A stretch of 64,000 bases of DNA, taken from positions 150,961-214,960 of the forward strand of contig JAEUTH010000017.1 of NCBI GenBank assembly GCA_016788165.1. The letters run 5' to 3'. The notes under the pieces are model-generated. The model had not been told where the DNA came from, searched no databases, and was given only the letters and a program-made list of their open reading frames with translations. Shown piece by piece: positions 9,092-18,342 of the stretch; the stretch's first letter is position 1, and each line of letters starts with the position of its first letter. The DNA is from Bacteroidia bacterium (GTDB lineage: Bacteria > Bacteroidota > Bacteroidia > AKYH767-A > OLB10). The translations under genes and the position numbers were made by a program.

Positions 9092-10303
9092 TTAAAAATT
9101 TAATTGTGCTTGCAAGCGAAGCAAACTTCCATCTTGTTTATTTGATGGTAGTAAATGGTCTTCATACCTTCTGTTACTGATGGTGTACATGGCAGTTAGT
9201 TCAAAGTTTTTACTGGCCTGCCATTCAATACCCAATTCGCTATCATTAACGGAATAACTGCGGGCATCGCGCTCATGTTTTTTGCCACCACTGTAATATT
9301 GCATTCTTACAAAAGGAGTTATAACATGGCTTTTAATTCGTGTCATATAACAAAGTGTTATAAAGCCACCGGTTAAGTCTTTGGTTTCAATCGAGTCGGT
9401 TACCGAATTGTATTCAGGGCCTTTGCCCATATTATACTCGGCTAATACACCAAATGGTTTGGGATATAAAACAAATGAAACAGCAGCTCTTTGATCGGTA
9501 TATGACAGGTCGGACTTGTATTTAACACCACTGCTTAAATTACTCTTAGGCAAAATAAATTTTCCGTTATAGGCTTGTACACTACCTTCTATAATTTGGT
9601 TTTTAATTTTTACCGGGTAGCTAATGCGGGCTGCAACATGGTTGTCGTTATTCAAGTCATATTGATTAGCGGTTTGGCCATTGTATGCCCCAACGCCAAT
9701 TACACCATAATCACCACTTCCTTTTAATCCACTACGAACCAGTTCGCTATACAAGGTTCGTATATGGCTTGGTGCCCAATAAAAGAAAATACCTAAATCG
9801 CGTTCATTAGCCACACCACTGTTTGTTGCATCGGCACGGTCTAATGGCAATCGGTTTTGACTCGACTGCATGTTTTCGAAACCGTATGGTACTTTACTTT
9901 GACCTATTCTGAATCGGAATTCATTTTTACTATCTAATCCAACATCTATATAAGCATCACGCAACTGTGCAAAGTGTTGTTTGTCGGTACTTGCTGCGCT
10001 TGCAAAATCAGGTTGCACATAAAAATATACCTGCTTACTTAACTGGCCAAAGAAAATTATTCGCATACGTCTGATAAAAAAGCCACCATTGCCACCCCAT
10101 GATTTATCACACTGCTCACAACCTAAATCGTTATTTGTTTCGAGTAAACGGTTGTATCGCAATTGCATGTAGCCTCTAACTGAAATGCTTTCGAACCATT
10201 TTTTTTCAGGCTTATTTTCTTTCGGTTTGATACTATCGGTTGTTGTGTTCTGTGCCGTTGCTGTTATACTTAAAAACAGTAAAGCTGCTAATATTGCCCG
10301 CAT
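9092..10303 (-). CDS. Outer-membrane porin, phosphate-selective (OprP/OprO) type
   Basis: The 403-residue product has a signal peptide ending near TATAQN and then the beta-strand pattern of a 16-stranded porin. The N-terminal segment SVRGYMQLRYNRL, followed by GFFIRRMRIIFFGQL and FYVQPDFA, is typical of the Porin O/P family of Bacteroidota, and the last residue is a Phe (LQAQLNF) as expected for beta-barrels recognised by the Bam machinery. A CEQC pair near residue 60 may form a disulfide. Substrate is probably an anion such as phosphate, but this is a family inference; no pst or pho genes are nearby. Confidence 0.82.
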   Translation of the reverse strand: MRAILAALLFLSITATAQNTTTDSIKPKENKPEKKWFESISVRGYMQLRYNRLLETNNDLGCEQCDKSWGGNGGFFIRRMRIIFFGQLSKQVYFYVQPDFASAASTDKQHFAQLRDAYIDVGLDSKNEFRFRIGQSKVPYGFENMQSSQNRLPLDRADATNSGVANERDLGIFFYWAPSHIRTLYSELVRSGLKGSGDYGVIGVGAYNGQTANQYDLNNDNHVAARISYPVKIKNQIIEGSVQAYNGKFILPKSNLSSGVKYKSDLSYTDQRAAVSFVLYPKPFGVLAEYNMGKGPEYNSVTDSIETKDLTGGFITLCYMTRIKSHVITPFVRMQYYSGGKKHERDARSYSVNDSELGIEWQASKNFELTAMYTISNRRYEDHLLPSNKQDGSLLRLQAQLNF

Positions 10304-10616
10304 TGATTAATTTTTATGGGGCAAAAGTGTTATCGCAGCATTACTATAAAGTTAACGCATCTTGCTGTTATATTATCATAATGTTAATTCGTAACACAAA
10401 CAAAACATCCCATTTATCTCTTATTATTAGTTACGTGTAATCACTTCCATTACTAAAGCAATGCATAAAATATAATGCTACACTAACCAATGCTAATTTT
10501 ATACTTGTGATACCCCAAATGATTTAGAAACTACTTAATAAAACAATGTTAATAATCTATGTATGAGTTAAAGTGTATTATAATTCGCTTAATTGGTCAG
10601 TTATATATTTAATAAA
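10304..10616. other. AT-rich divergent intergenic region
   Basis: This stretch of about 310 bases separates the divergent porin and BNR-propeller genes and presumably holds both promoters. I find no RNA gene or credible small ORF. The only symmetry I noted is a short TGTTA-N5-TAACA at 10382-10396, too short to call an operator. Confidence 0.4.
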
Positions 10617-13600
10617 ATGAGAAGTTACATTTACATGTTATCGGTTTTAATTTTTTCAAATTGGCTTTCAGGCACTTTGGTTCAATGTCAAAGTTTAGAT
10701 ACTGTGCAACTTAATGCCATGCAATACCGCTGCATTGGCCCATACAGAGGTGGCCGCAGTTGTGCTGTTGTTGGTGTAAACGACCAACGTAATGTGTTTT
10801 ATATGGGCGCAACCGGTGGTGGGGTTTTTAAAACAACTGATGGCGGCAGTAATTGGAAAAACGTGTCTGATGGTTATTTCGGAGGAAGCATTGGCGCAAT
10901 AGCAATTAGTAATACGGATAAAGATGTAATTTATGTTGGGCAAGGCGAGCAAACAGTAAGAGGAAATGTTAGCGAGGGCTTTGGTATGTGGAAAAGCACT
11001 GATGCCGGCCGAACCTGGTTGGCGTGTGGATTAACGGATACGCGCCATATCAATAAAATTGTAATTCATCCCAAAAATGCTGATGTTGTTTATGTTGCTG
11101 CATTGGGTCATTTATTTGGCAAGAATACAGAACGCGGTATTTTTAAAACAACAGATGGTGGCAAAAGTTGGAAAAAAATTCTTTACGTAAATGATAGTGT
11201 GGGCGCAAGCGATATTTGTATGGATCCCAACAATCCGATGATTTTATATGCAGGCATGTGGCATGTAAAACGTACACCATATAGTTTCGAAAGTGGTGGG
11301 CCCGGTTCAGGATTGTATAAAAGTATAGATGGTGGCGAAACCTGGAAAAACATTTCCGGTAGTGATGGATTGCCCACCGATACATTAGGTATTGTGATGA
11401 TTGCTGTTTCGCCCGTAAACAGTAACAGGGTTTGGGCTATGATAGAAGCGCCCGAAGGTGGTTTGTTTAAAAGCGATGATGGCGGCCAAAGTTTTAGCCG
11501 CATTAATGATGAGCGTAAAATCAGGCAACGTGCCTGGTATTATTCACGCATTTTTGCCGATACAAAAAATCAAAATACGGTTTATGCATTGAATGTTGAG
11601 TTCTATAAAAGTACCGATAGCGGTAAAAATTTTAAAGCCATTAGCACACCACATGCCGATCATCATGATTTATGGATTGACCCAATTGATAACCAGCGAA
11701 TGATTGTAGCTGATGATGGTGGCGCACAAATTTCGTTTGATGGTGGCGACAACTGGAGTACATATTATAACCAGCCTACCATGCAGTTTTACCGGGTTAA
11801 TACCGATAATCATTTCCCATACCGCATTTATGGCGCCCAGCAAGACAACAGTAGTATTCGTATTTTAAGTCGCAGTAACAATCAAAGCATAACTAACAAC
11901 GATTGGGAAAATACAGCCGGTGGCGAAAGCGGACATCATGCCATTGACCCAACCAACGACAATATTGTATATGGTGGTAATTATGGAGGTTACTTAGAGC
12001 GTTTAAATCATTTAACCGGTGAAAGCAGAAATGTATCCGTATGGCCCGATTCGCCCATCGGCTGGGGAGCCGATAGTTTGAAATATCGCTTTCAATGGAA
12101 CTTTCCCGTGTTTTTTTCGCCACATCAAAAAAATAAATTGTATGCAGCAGGTAACCAACTTTTTACCAGTAACAATGAAGGCCAAAGCTGGACTGCAATA
12201 AGTCCCGACCTAACGCGCAACAATAAATCAACACAACGTGCAAGCGGTGGCATAATAACAAAAGACAATACAACCGTTGAATATTATGCAACAATTTTTG
12301 CAGCCGTTGAATCGGCTTATGAACCAAATTTATTATGGTGTGGCAGCGATGATGGGCTTATCCATGTAAGTAAAAACGGTGGGGCAAACTGGCTAAATGT
12401 TACACCTGCTAATTTACCAAAATGGGTTCTGATAAATCAAATTGAAGTTGATCCATTTAATAAAGGAGGCTTATATGTTGCAGCAACCAACTATAAAAAC
12501 GATGATTTTAAACCCTATTTATTACACACTACCGATTATGGTAAAACCTGGCAAGCTATTACCAATGGTATAAACAACATGCACTTTACCCGTGTTATAA
12601 AGGCCGATCCGAAACGAAAAGGTTTGTTATATGCAGGTACTGAATATGGCATGTACATATCATTTAACGATGGAAAAAACTGGCAAACATTTCAGCAGAA
12701 TTTACCCATAGTGCCTATTACCGATCTGGCAATAAAAGATGATGACTTAATAGTTGCTACACAAGGCCGTAGCTTTTGGATTTTAGACAATCTTACTTTA
12801 TTACATCAGATGGAAGCTATGGATATGCAGCAAAAAATAAAGCTATACAAGCCTCGTAATACATACTTATTCCAGCATGGTTACACCGCCAAGCCTGTAA
12901 ATGCCGGTGCTAACCCACAAGCCGGTGTCGAAATTCCTTTTTACCTTAAAACAATTGAAAAAAGTACTACTGTTACTATACATGTACTTTATGCCGATAC
13001 GGTTATAAAAAGTTTCAACAGTCAGGCCAGTACCGAAAGTGATAAATGGAAACTGAAACAAGGCTTAAATAAAGTTGTGTGGGATATGACCTATCCCGAA
13101 GCTTATAAGTTTGATGGAATGGTTACATGGGCGGGTACTGGTGGCAAGGTACTTGCATGCCCGGGCAATTATAAAGTAAGATTAATATCAGGTATGGATA
13201 CATTATCAACAGGTTTTGAATTATTAAAAGTGCCTTATTGGGATGCAACCGATGCCGATCTGAAAGCACGAACTGATTTTTTACTGGCATGTCGCAATAA
13301 ATTAACCGAAACCAATAAATCAATAACTAACATCAGAGATATACGTTATCAACTTAATACGGTTTCGAAAAGGATGGATGCGGCCACTATTGATTCAACA
13401 GAAAGGATTAAAATTGAAGATGAAAAACGTGCTATTGAAAAAAAATTAGCGGTGATTGAAGAAACATTATATCAAACCCGAACACGAGCAGTACAAGATG
13501 TTTTAAACTTTCCGATTAAGCTAAATGATAAACTTGCCGATTTAATGAATAATGTATCACAAGGTAATACAGCGCCATCCCAGCAGGCAAAGGATTTTTA

Positions 13601-13733
13601 TAATGAAATTGCAACTCAGATAGATTTGCAGCTTCATGCATTTAACAACCTGATTAAAAACGATATAAAACAGTTTAATACCCATGTTAATGCAGCGCAA
13701 GTACCGGCTGTACAATTGCAACCCATAAAATAA
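10617..13733 (+). CDS. Large secreted BNR/VPS10-like beta-propeller protein
   Basis: The ATG at 10617 is preferred over the TTG at 10593 because it begins directly with a signal peptide (ending near LVQCQS). The 1,038-residue product contains many BNR/Asp-box motifs such as KTTDGGSNWKN, KSTDAGRTW, KTTDGGKSWKK, KSIDGGETWKN and HTTDYGKTW, spread over the first ~720 residues, which build tandem beta-propellers of the sortilin/VPS10 type. A C-terminal beta domain and a helical segment rich in Lys and Glu follow. This is a widespread Bacteroidota family of unknown role; Asp-boxes alone do not imply sialidase activity and no sialidase Arg triad was identified. Periplasmic or surface location is inferred. 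Confidence 0.85.
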   Translation: MRSYIYMLSVLIFSNWLSGTLVQCQSLDTVQLNAMQYRCIGPYRGGRSCAVVGVNDQRNVFYMGATGGGVFKTTDGGSNWKNVSDGYFGGSIGAIAISNTDKDVIYVGQGEQTVRGNVSEGFGMWKSTDAGRTWLACGLTDTRHINKIVIHPKNADVVYVAALGHLFGKNTERGIFKTTDGGKSWKKILYVNDSVGASDICMDPNNPMILYAGMWHVKRTPYSFESGGPGSGLYKSIDGGETWKNISGSDGLPTDTLGIVMIAVSPVNSNRVWAMIEAPEGGLFKSDDGGQSFSRINDERKIRQRAWYYSRIFADTKNQNTVYALNVEFYKSTDSGKNFKAISTPHADHHDLWIDPIDNQRMIVADDGGAQISFDGGDNWSTYYNQPTMQFYRVNTDNHFPYRIYGAQQDNSSIRILSRSNNQSITNNDWENTAGGESGHHAIDPTNDNIVYGGNYGGYLERLNHLTGESRNVSVWPDSPIGWGADSLKYRFQWNFPVFFSPHQKNKLYAAGNQLFTSNNEGQSWTAISPDLTRNNKSTQRASGGIITKDNTTVEYYATIFAAVESAYEPNLLWCGSDDGLIHVSKNGGANWLNVTPANLPKWVLINQIEVDPFNKGGLYVAATNYKNDDFKPYLLHTTDYGKTWQAITNGINNMHFTRVIKADPKRKGLLYAGTEYGMYISFNDGKNWQTFQQNLPIVPITDLAIKDDDLIVATQGRSFWILDNLTLLHQMEAMDMQQKIKLYKPRNTYLFQHGYTAKPVNAGANPQAGVEIPFYLKTIEKSTTVTIHVLYADTVIKSFNSQASTESDKWKLKQGLNKVVWDMTYPEAYKFDGMVTWAGTGGKVLACPGNYKVRLISGMDTLSTGFELLKVPYWDATDADLKARTDFLLACRNKLTETNKSITNIRDIRYQLNTVSKRMDAATIDSTERIKIEDEKRAIEKKLAVIEETLYQTRTRAVQDVLNFPIKLNDKLADLMNNVSQGNTAPSQQAKDFYNEIATQIDLQLHAFNNLIKNDIKQFNTHVNAAQVPAVQLQPIK

Positions 13734-13809
13734 TTTATTATTGTCATTCGTTGCTTCACATCAGAATAATTACAATTCCAAAATCAAGTTCAATTTAAAT
13801 ATTAATCAA

Positions 13810-14979
13810 ATGAAAAAATCAATTTTAGGTATAAGCATTATAATTTTCTGCCAGATATTTTCGGCTTGCAATGTACCTGCACAATCAAATTCGAAACCCA
13901 AAAACAAAGGCGAAGGAGGTGGTAAAGGCAAATCAAAAAATTTAAACCTGGCGCAGGTACCCAGTAAATTTCCGGCTATAATTGTTGATGATAACGGCAG
14001 CAAACCCGCAATGCTTAAAGGCTTACATATTGCAACAAAATGGCGTCATGAGTTAGATCAAAAGGCATTAAACAATCCGGATGTTACATCTGTAACGCTT
14101 TATGGATGGTGGATGGATATGAATCCACAAAAGGGTGTTTACGATTGGAGTCGTTTAGATGGAGAGTTAACACGCTTTACAAATGCAGGCAAAAATATTG
14201 GTTTAATGTTGGCCGGTGGTATGCGTTGCCCGGCCTGGATTTTTGATGAAGGTGTGCGACACTTTACCATTGTAGAGTTTAAGCATGGTGGCAAAGGCAA
14301 AGAGTTTTCGCATGAGCAACCGGTAGTTTATGACAGAGCTTACATTGATAACTTCAACACGTTTGTAAAAGCCCTGGCTGCTCACATGAAAACCATGCCT
14401 TACTGGAATAAACTAACGCACGTTTCGATAACAGGTGTTAACCGCACCACTGCAGAATTTAGGTTGCCTGCACAAAGTAATATGGAGGTTGATGGCGTAA
14501 CCAGTACCGATGCAACTGATCTTTGGAAAAAAAATGGATATAGTGCTACTGTAGTTTTAAAAGCATTTGAAGAGATAACCAACGTTGTTGCAACTGCTTT
14601 CCCAAATCGTTATTTGATAATTCCAATCATAAATAATACAGCAAGTGCTTTTCCGGATATTGATAAAGTAAATATACCAACCGAAGGTTTAAAGTGGCTC
14701 AAACAAAAATACCCCAACCATGCTGCTGCACAATACACAGCACTTACACCAAACTTTAATGGATTGGGATTTGTGCAAACAGTACGCGAAATGGGCATTC
14801 CAATTGGTTATGAATTAAACGAAAGTAAAAACCGTTTAAACGAAGATGAAAAGTTTTTTAAAGATGGCGTTCAAAAAGGTATTGATGCCAAGGCTTTGTA
14901 TATCGAAATATTTCCGGAAAATGCCATACGTTTTACGCAAGCTACTACCACATTAAGCCCTAAAATAAATATGCAATAG
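13810..14979 (+). CDS. Putative lipoprotein with glycosidase-like (TIM-barrel) region
   Basis: The ATG at 13810 gives a 389-residue product with a lipoprotein signal (lipobox FSAC); a longer TTG start at 13741 would bury the signal. After a Gly/Lys-rich linker the protein has features of clan GH-A glycosidases: VTLYGWWMDMNPQKGVYDWSRLDGEL resembles the strand and loop that open beta-galactosidase-like barrels (shown here in part: NPQKGVYDWSRLD), then an ITGVNRTTAEF segment where an acid/base Glu could sit, and YIEIFPENA near the end. I do not recognise the exact family and no substrate can be named. It lies 76 bases after the BNR gene and ends before a strong terminator. Confidence 0.6.
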   Translation: MKKSILGISIIIFCQIFSACNVPAQSNSKPKNKGEGGGKGKSKNLNLAQVPSKFPAIIVDDNGSKPAMLKGLHIATKWRHELDQKALNNPDVTSVTLYGWWMDMNPQKGVYDWSRLDGELTRFTNAGKNIGLMLAGGMRCPAWIFDEGVRHFTIVEFKHGGKGKEFSHEQPVVYDRAYIDNFNTFVKALAAHMKTMPYWNKLTHVSITGVNRTTAEFRLPAQSNMEVDGVTSTDATDLWKKNGYSATVVLKAFEEITNVVATAFPNRYLIIPIINNTASAFPDIDKVNIPTEGLKWLKQKYPNHAAAQYTALTPNFNGLGFVQTVREMGIPIGYELNESKNRLNEDEKFFKDGVQKGIDAKALYIEIFPENAIRFTQATTTLSPKINMQ

Positions 14980-15003
14980 TTTTTAAAAATCATTTTTAAG
15001 CCC

Positions 15004-15044
15004 ATAAAAAAAGCCGAAACGTAAAAGTGTTTCGGCTTTTTTTA
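15004..15044. terminator. Intrinsic terminator, usable in both directions
   Basis: AAGCCGAAAC pairs with GTTTCGGCTT around a short AT-rich loop, flanked by an A-run before and a T-run after. It ends the glycosidase-like gene on the plus strand and the tRNA-Leu transcript on the minus strand. Confidence 0.85.
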
Positions 15045-15058
15045 TTTTAATATTTAGG

Positions 15059-15138
15059 TGCCCGAGACGAGATTCGAACTCGTACGTTTGCACGCCACCC
15101 CCTCAAGATGGTGCGTCTACCAATTTCGCCACCCGGGC
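15059..15138 (-). tRNA. tRNA-Leu (anticodon GAG)
   Basis: Read on the minus strand, a seven-pair acceptor stem (GCCCGGG with CTCGGGC) encloses a D-arm (GCG/CGC around AAATTGGTAGA), an anticodon arm CCATC-TTGAGGG-GGTGG with GAG at positions 34-36, a long variable arm as in class II tRNAs, and a T-arm ACGAG-TTCGAAT-CTCGT. The discriminator base is A and the CCA tail is not encoded. The long variable arm supports Leu. Confidence 0.95.
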
Positions 15139-15149
15139 ATTGAAGCCGC

Positions 15150-15180
15150 CAAAACTACAATATTTAAACCGGTCTGAAAA
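15150..15180 (-). promoter_or_regulatory. Bacteroidota-type promoter of tRNA-Leu
   Basis: On the minus strand TTTT (15180-15177), 19 bases, then TAGTTTTG (15157-15150) fit the Bacteroidota -33/-7 pattern TTTG-N19-TAnnTTTG with a single mismatch. Transcription would start a few bases before the tRNA 5' end at 15138. Confidence 0.6.
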
Positions 15181-15228
15181 TTTGTTGACTATATTTTCAA
15201 TACAAAATATTTATCTTCACACAAACAC

Positions 15229-15618
15229 ATGGAACAAAAACAAAACATAATTTGGTTACTCATTGTAATGGCGCTAATAGCTTTGTTATATGTAAACACG
15301 TGTGGCAAAAGCAAACCTGATGATTTACTTAACAAAGCATTACTCGAACTTGACAGCGCTCAAAAAAATTTAGACACAGCTTTAGCACATATTGACTCGA
15401 CCAGATTGATAATTGATAGTATGCAGCGACATTTTAATAGCTTTCAAAGCTCGGTTAATGCCATGCGTTTAGATGTACAGCAATTAAACAAAAAGAGCAG
15501 TGATAATTCCGCGGTGTTTAACAGTGCGCTTAAAGATTTAAAAATGCGCAATCAAAAAATATTGGAACAATTAAAAGTTAGACGTGACACATTGCCCGAA
15601 ATAAAAATTATTAACTAA
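15229..15618 (+). CDS. Small inner-membrane coiled-coil protein, unknown
   Basis: The 129 residues comprise one N-terminal membrane segment (about residues 8-23) followed by heptad-rich helix: LLNKALLELDSAQKNLDTAL and onward to about residue 115. The Cys after the membrane helix (NTCGK) lacks a small residue before it, so a lipobox is unlikely. The protein should be anchored in the inner membrane with its coil in the periplasm. I do not recognise the family. It precedes the next gene by four bases, and that product is also a membrane-attached coiled coil, so the two may act together. Confidence 0.65.
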   Translation: MEQKQNIIWLLIVMALIALLYVNTCGKSKPDDLLNKALLELDSAQKNLDTALAHIDSTRLIIDSMQRHFNSFQSSVNAMRLDVQQLNKKSSDNSAVFNSALKDLKMRNQKILEQLKVRRDTLPEIKIIN

Positions 15619-15622
15619 ACCA

Positions 15623-16174
15623 ATGCGCTTCATAATTTTACTGGTAATAATTTGCATAACCTCATTTAACACGCACGCCCAAGTGGCCGATTGTGACAGT
15701 AATGCCTATGCCGTTTTTAGAAAATATAAAGGCAACTTGGTACCTATAACTTGCGATACGATGTATTTGCTTAATAAGTTTACTTTTAAATTAATGCATG
15801 AAACCTATAACATGTATAGGCAACAAAATTTATTGCTCGGTCAATATCAATTGGTAAACGATAGTATAGCATCATTGTATGAGCTGCAATTAGATACACA
15901 ACGGATGTATTTTGATACGCTGAATGCCTATTTTCAAAAACTGGCAAATACGGCCGATACTTTGGTAAGTAACTCTAAAAATCAATTGGGTTCTATAACC
16001 AAAAACCTTAATGTGATTGAGAAACAAGTAAACGCTGCGAAAACGAATATCAGCGATGCAAGCAATAATATTATCGAAGCCAAAAAACAAATGCGTAAAC
16101 AACGATTAAAGTGGGCTGTAGGCGGTTTTGCCATTGGTGCCGGAGCTACTTTTTTGGCTACACTCATTTTATAG
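15623..16174 (+). CDS. Secreted coiled-coil protein with C-terminal membrane anchor, unknown
   Basis: The 183-residue product has a signal peptide (cleavage near THAQ, residue 19), two Cys close together in sequence (residues 24 and 44) that could pair, a long helical region of about 90 residues with heptads, a basic patch (KKQMRKQRLKW) and a final hydrophobic helix GGFAIGAGATFLATLIL. This predicts a periplasmic coil tethered at its C-terminus. It is almost certainly co-transcribed with the upstream gene four bases away. I know no family for it, and no nearby gene points to a pathway. Confidence 0.65.
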   Translation: MRFIILLVIICITSFNTHAQVADCDSNAYAVFRKYKGNLVPITCDTMYLLNKFTFKLMHETYNMYRQQNLLLGQYQLVNDSIASLYELQLDTQRMYFDTLNAYFQKLANTADTLVSNSKNQLGSITKNLNVIEKQVNAAKTNISDASNNIIEAKKQMRKQRLKWAVGGFAIGAGATFLATLIL

Positions 16175-16266
16175 CGAAAATAAATTGGTCCGCTGTTATC
16201 AAATTCAATTCAAATAAATGTGAGTGCGGTAATGTTTTGTAAATACGAATGATTTGATTTGCGCCA

Positions 16267-16884
16267 ATGGAAGAATCATTAAAAAGCTGTATTGTTTTTC
16301 CGATAACAACATTTGGGCCTACAGTAGTTTTTACCGAAATAATAAAACACCAACAAGTTTACATTGAAGTAAACGAGAATTTTATAAAACAAACCTGGCG
16401 TTCGCGCTATGTAATTGCCGGTGCCAATGGTGCGCAAACATTAGTGGTTCCGGTGCAAAAAGCCAACAGCAAACAATTGATGAGGGATGTAAAAATTGAT
16501 AATACGGTGCCTTGGCAACGTAACCATTGGCGAAGTATTGAAGCTGCTTACAACAAATCGGCTTTTTTCGAATATTATAAAGATTTATTGCTGCCCCTGT
16601 TTACTGATAAGTTTGATTTGTTGATTGACTATAATTGGGCTACTTTATTGTATTTACACAAGCATTTACAAATAAATACCGTATTGCTGAAAACCATTAT
16701 GTATGAAACCGATTATGATTTTGATTATCGGAATTTTGAGCAAATAAAATTTGTTGAGCCCATTCCATACAATCAGGTTTTTATGTACAAGCGCAAATTT
16801 ATTCCATACACAAGTGCATTGGATTTATTGTTCAGTTTGGGGCCTAAGTCTTCGCAATATTTAACCAACTCAGCGTTGCACTAA
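16267..16884 (+). CDS. WbqC family protein
   Basis: The 205-residue sequence shows the WbqC family pattern: QVYIEVNENFIKQTWRSRY near the N-terminus, the strand LVVPVQKANSK, then the signature IDNTVPWQRNHWRSIEAAY and FFEYYKDLLLPL. WbqC-like proteins occur in O-antigen and surface glycan clusters and are also found as lone genes in Bacteroidota; their reaction is unproven. No glycan cluster surrounds it. Its stop codon overlaps that of the convergent gene downstream by four bases. Confidence 0.85.
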   Translation: MEESLKSCIVFPITTFGPTVVFTEIIKHQQVYIEVNENFIKQTWRSRYVIAGANGAQTLVVPVQKANSKQLMRDVKIDNTVPWQRNHWRSIEAAYNKSAFFEYYKDLLLPLFTDKFDLLIDYNWATLLYLHKHLQINTVLLKTIMYETDYDFDYRNFEQIKFVEPIPYNQVFMYKRKFIPYTSALDLLFSLGPKSSQYLTNSALH

Positions 16885-17447
16885 TTAAGGCGTTTATTTA
16901 CTAAGGCATTAGCCAGCTCAAACAATTGATTAGGCGAAAGTTTGCGCCAATTTACCTGGTTAAGTTCACCGCCAAACACCAAATAGTAATCAATATTATT
17001 TTTGATAAATTCATTCAATACATGTTCTCTGAAATTGATAGCTACAATCCATCCATCTTCAATATCATCGAACCACTCCTGATAGTAACAGTCATCACTT
17101 GCATGATAATTTAAAACATTTTCGCCTATTAATATAAACTTGTTTATCCCCTCAAGGGTTAATACATCTATTATATCACGTTTTAACAGCATGATGTCGT
17201 TGTTTATGGCATCATTCCACTCGCCAATAAATTCAATAACAGCAAAACCTGTTTCGTAATCGGCATAAATAATTTTAAGGTACAGTGTGTTGCTTCCAAA
17301 ATCATCCCACTGCGGGTGTATGTAGTAATTGTATATTTTATTACTGTATTCAAACTCGCTGTATTCCTGGCCATAAAAAGGCGAAAGCGCATCTTCATTA
17401 GCCACATATAAATCGCGCCAACGATAAAAAGGTTCTAAATCTTGCAT
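16881..17447 (-). CDS. Conserved-looking hypothetical protein coupled to murQ
   Basis: The ATG at 17447 is chosen because it begins one base after the murQ stop codon (17449-17451); an ATG at 17477 inside murQ is possible but adds a tail encoded in the murQ frame. The 188-residue product is acidic and aromatic-rich (FYRWRDLYVANED, IYNYYIHPQWDDFG, DDCYYQEWFDDIEDGW) with no signal or membrane helix, so it is cytosolic. No domain is recognised. The tight junction suggests co-expression with the MurNAc-6-P etherase, but a role in muropeptide recycling is only a guess from position. Confidence 0.6.
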   Translation of the reverse strand: MQDLEPFYRWRDLYVANEDALSPFYGQEYSEFEYSNKIYNYYIHPQWDDFGSNTLYLKIIYADYETGFAVIEFIGEWNDAINNDIMLLKRDIIDVLTLEGINKFILIGENVLNYHASDDCYYQEWFDDIEDGWIVAINFREHVLNEFIKNNIDYYLVFGGELNQVNWRKLSPNQLFELANALVNKRLN

Positions 17448-17448
17448 C

Positions 17449-18261
17449 TTATTTTTTATTAAAAGCTGCTGCAGCATTTCTTACATTGCCATGTAAGTTT
17501 AATAAATTTTGTGCTGTAGCCTGATCAACATTAATTTCTTCCATCAACATATTAACGGCACGGCTTACTAATTTGTTGTTTGACAACTGCATATCAAACA
17601 TTTTGTTTCCTTTTACTTTCCCCAATCCTATCATAACCGATGTGCTTATCATATTTAAAATTAATTTTTGTGCAGTGCCGGCTTTCATACGCGTACTACC
17701 GGTAACAAACTCGGGTCCAACCACACATTCAATTTTATAAGTAGCTTGTGCTGCTACTGCCGTACGTGTATTGCAAACTATGCATGCTGTAGTAATCCCA
17801 TTTGCATTGCATTTGGCTAAAGCGCCCACCACATAAGGTGTACTGCCCGATGCAGCTATGCCTACTACAATATCTTTTTGGTTTACGTTGTACAATTTCA
17901 AATCAGTAAAGCCTTGTTCTGTATCGTCTTCGGCAAACTCAACAGCTTTTCGTATGGCACTATCGCCACCGGCTATTATGCCTATAACCATGCCTTGCGG
18001 TATGCCGTAGGTTGGCGGACATTCGCTTGCATCAACAATACCTAAGCGGCCACTGGTACCTGCACCAATGTAAAATAAACGACCACCTTGCTTCATTTTT
18101 TCAATGATGTTTACAACCAATGCTTCAATATTAGGTATGCATAATGCAACGGCTTTTGGTACACTGGTATCTAAGTAATTTATGGATGTAAGCAATTGGC
18201 TTATGCTCATTTTTTCCAAATCGTTGTAATTTGAATTTTGCTCGGTAATGCGATTATCCAT
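17449..18261 (-). CDS. murQ: N-acetylmuramic acid 6-phosphate etherase
   Basis: The enzyme removes the lactyl ether from MurNAc 6-phosphate, giving GlcNAc 6-phosphate and lactate during cell-wall recycling. The 270-residue product begins with the usual TEQ-N-DL segment (RITEQNSNYNDLEKMS) and has the SIS sugar-phosphate fold: FYIGAGTSGRLGIVDASECPP at residues ~63-83 (in part: GAGTSGRLGIVDASE), IAGGDSAIRKAVEFAEDD, VGIAASGSTPYV, and VTGSTRMKAGTAQKLILN. It is somewhat shorter than the E. coli enzyme at the C-terminus. Only the downstream hypothetical gene shares its unit; no MurNAc transporter or kinase is in view. Confidence 0.95.
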   Translation of the reverse strand: MDNRITEQNSNYNDLEKMSISQLLTSINYLDTSVPKAVALCIPNIEALVVNIIEKMKQGGRLFYIGAGTSGRLGIVDASECPPTYGIPQGMVIGIIAGGDSAIRKAVEFAEDDTEQGFTDLKLYNVNQKDIVVGIAASGSTPYVVGALAKCNANGITTACIVCNTRTAVAAQATYKIECVVGPEFVTGSTRMKAGTAQKLILNMISTSVMIGLGKVKGNKMFDMQLSNNKLVSRAVNMLMEEINVDQATAQNLLNLHGNVRNAAAAFNKK

Positions 18262-18309
18262 TCTTTTTTTTAATGAATTTTAAGTATAACTTGTAAAGTA
18301 AGCGCAAAA

Positions 18310-18333
18310 AAAAAACCTCAGCAATGAGGTTTT
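18310..18333 (-). terminator. Intrinsic terminator after the 148-residue protein gene
   Basis: AAAACCTC and GAGGTTTT pair around a six-base loop. On the minus strand the stem is followed by a long T-run, ten bases beyond the stop codon of the upstream gene. It separates that transcript from murQ. Confidence 0.8.
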
Positions 18334-18342
18334 TAAAATGTG

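Noticed and set aside
10304..10616. A riboswitch or small RNA in the porin/BNR intergenic region
   Set aside because: No stable hairpin or conserved motif could be seen; the region is only AT-rich.
11143..12123. Reverse-strand ORFs inside the BNR-propeller gene
   Set aside because: They oppose repeated Asp-box coding sequence, overlap one another and show no plausible protein pattern.
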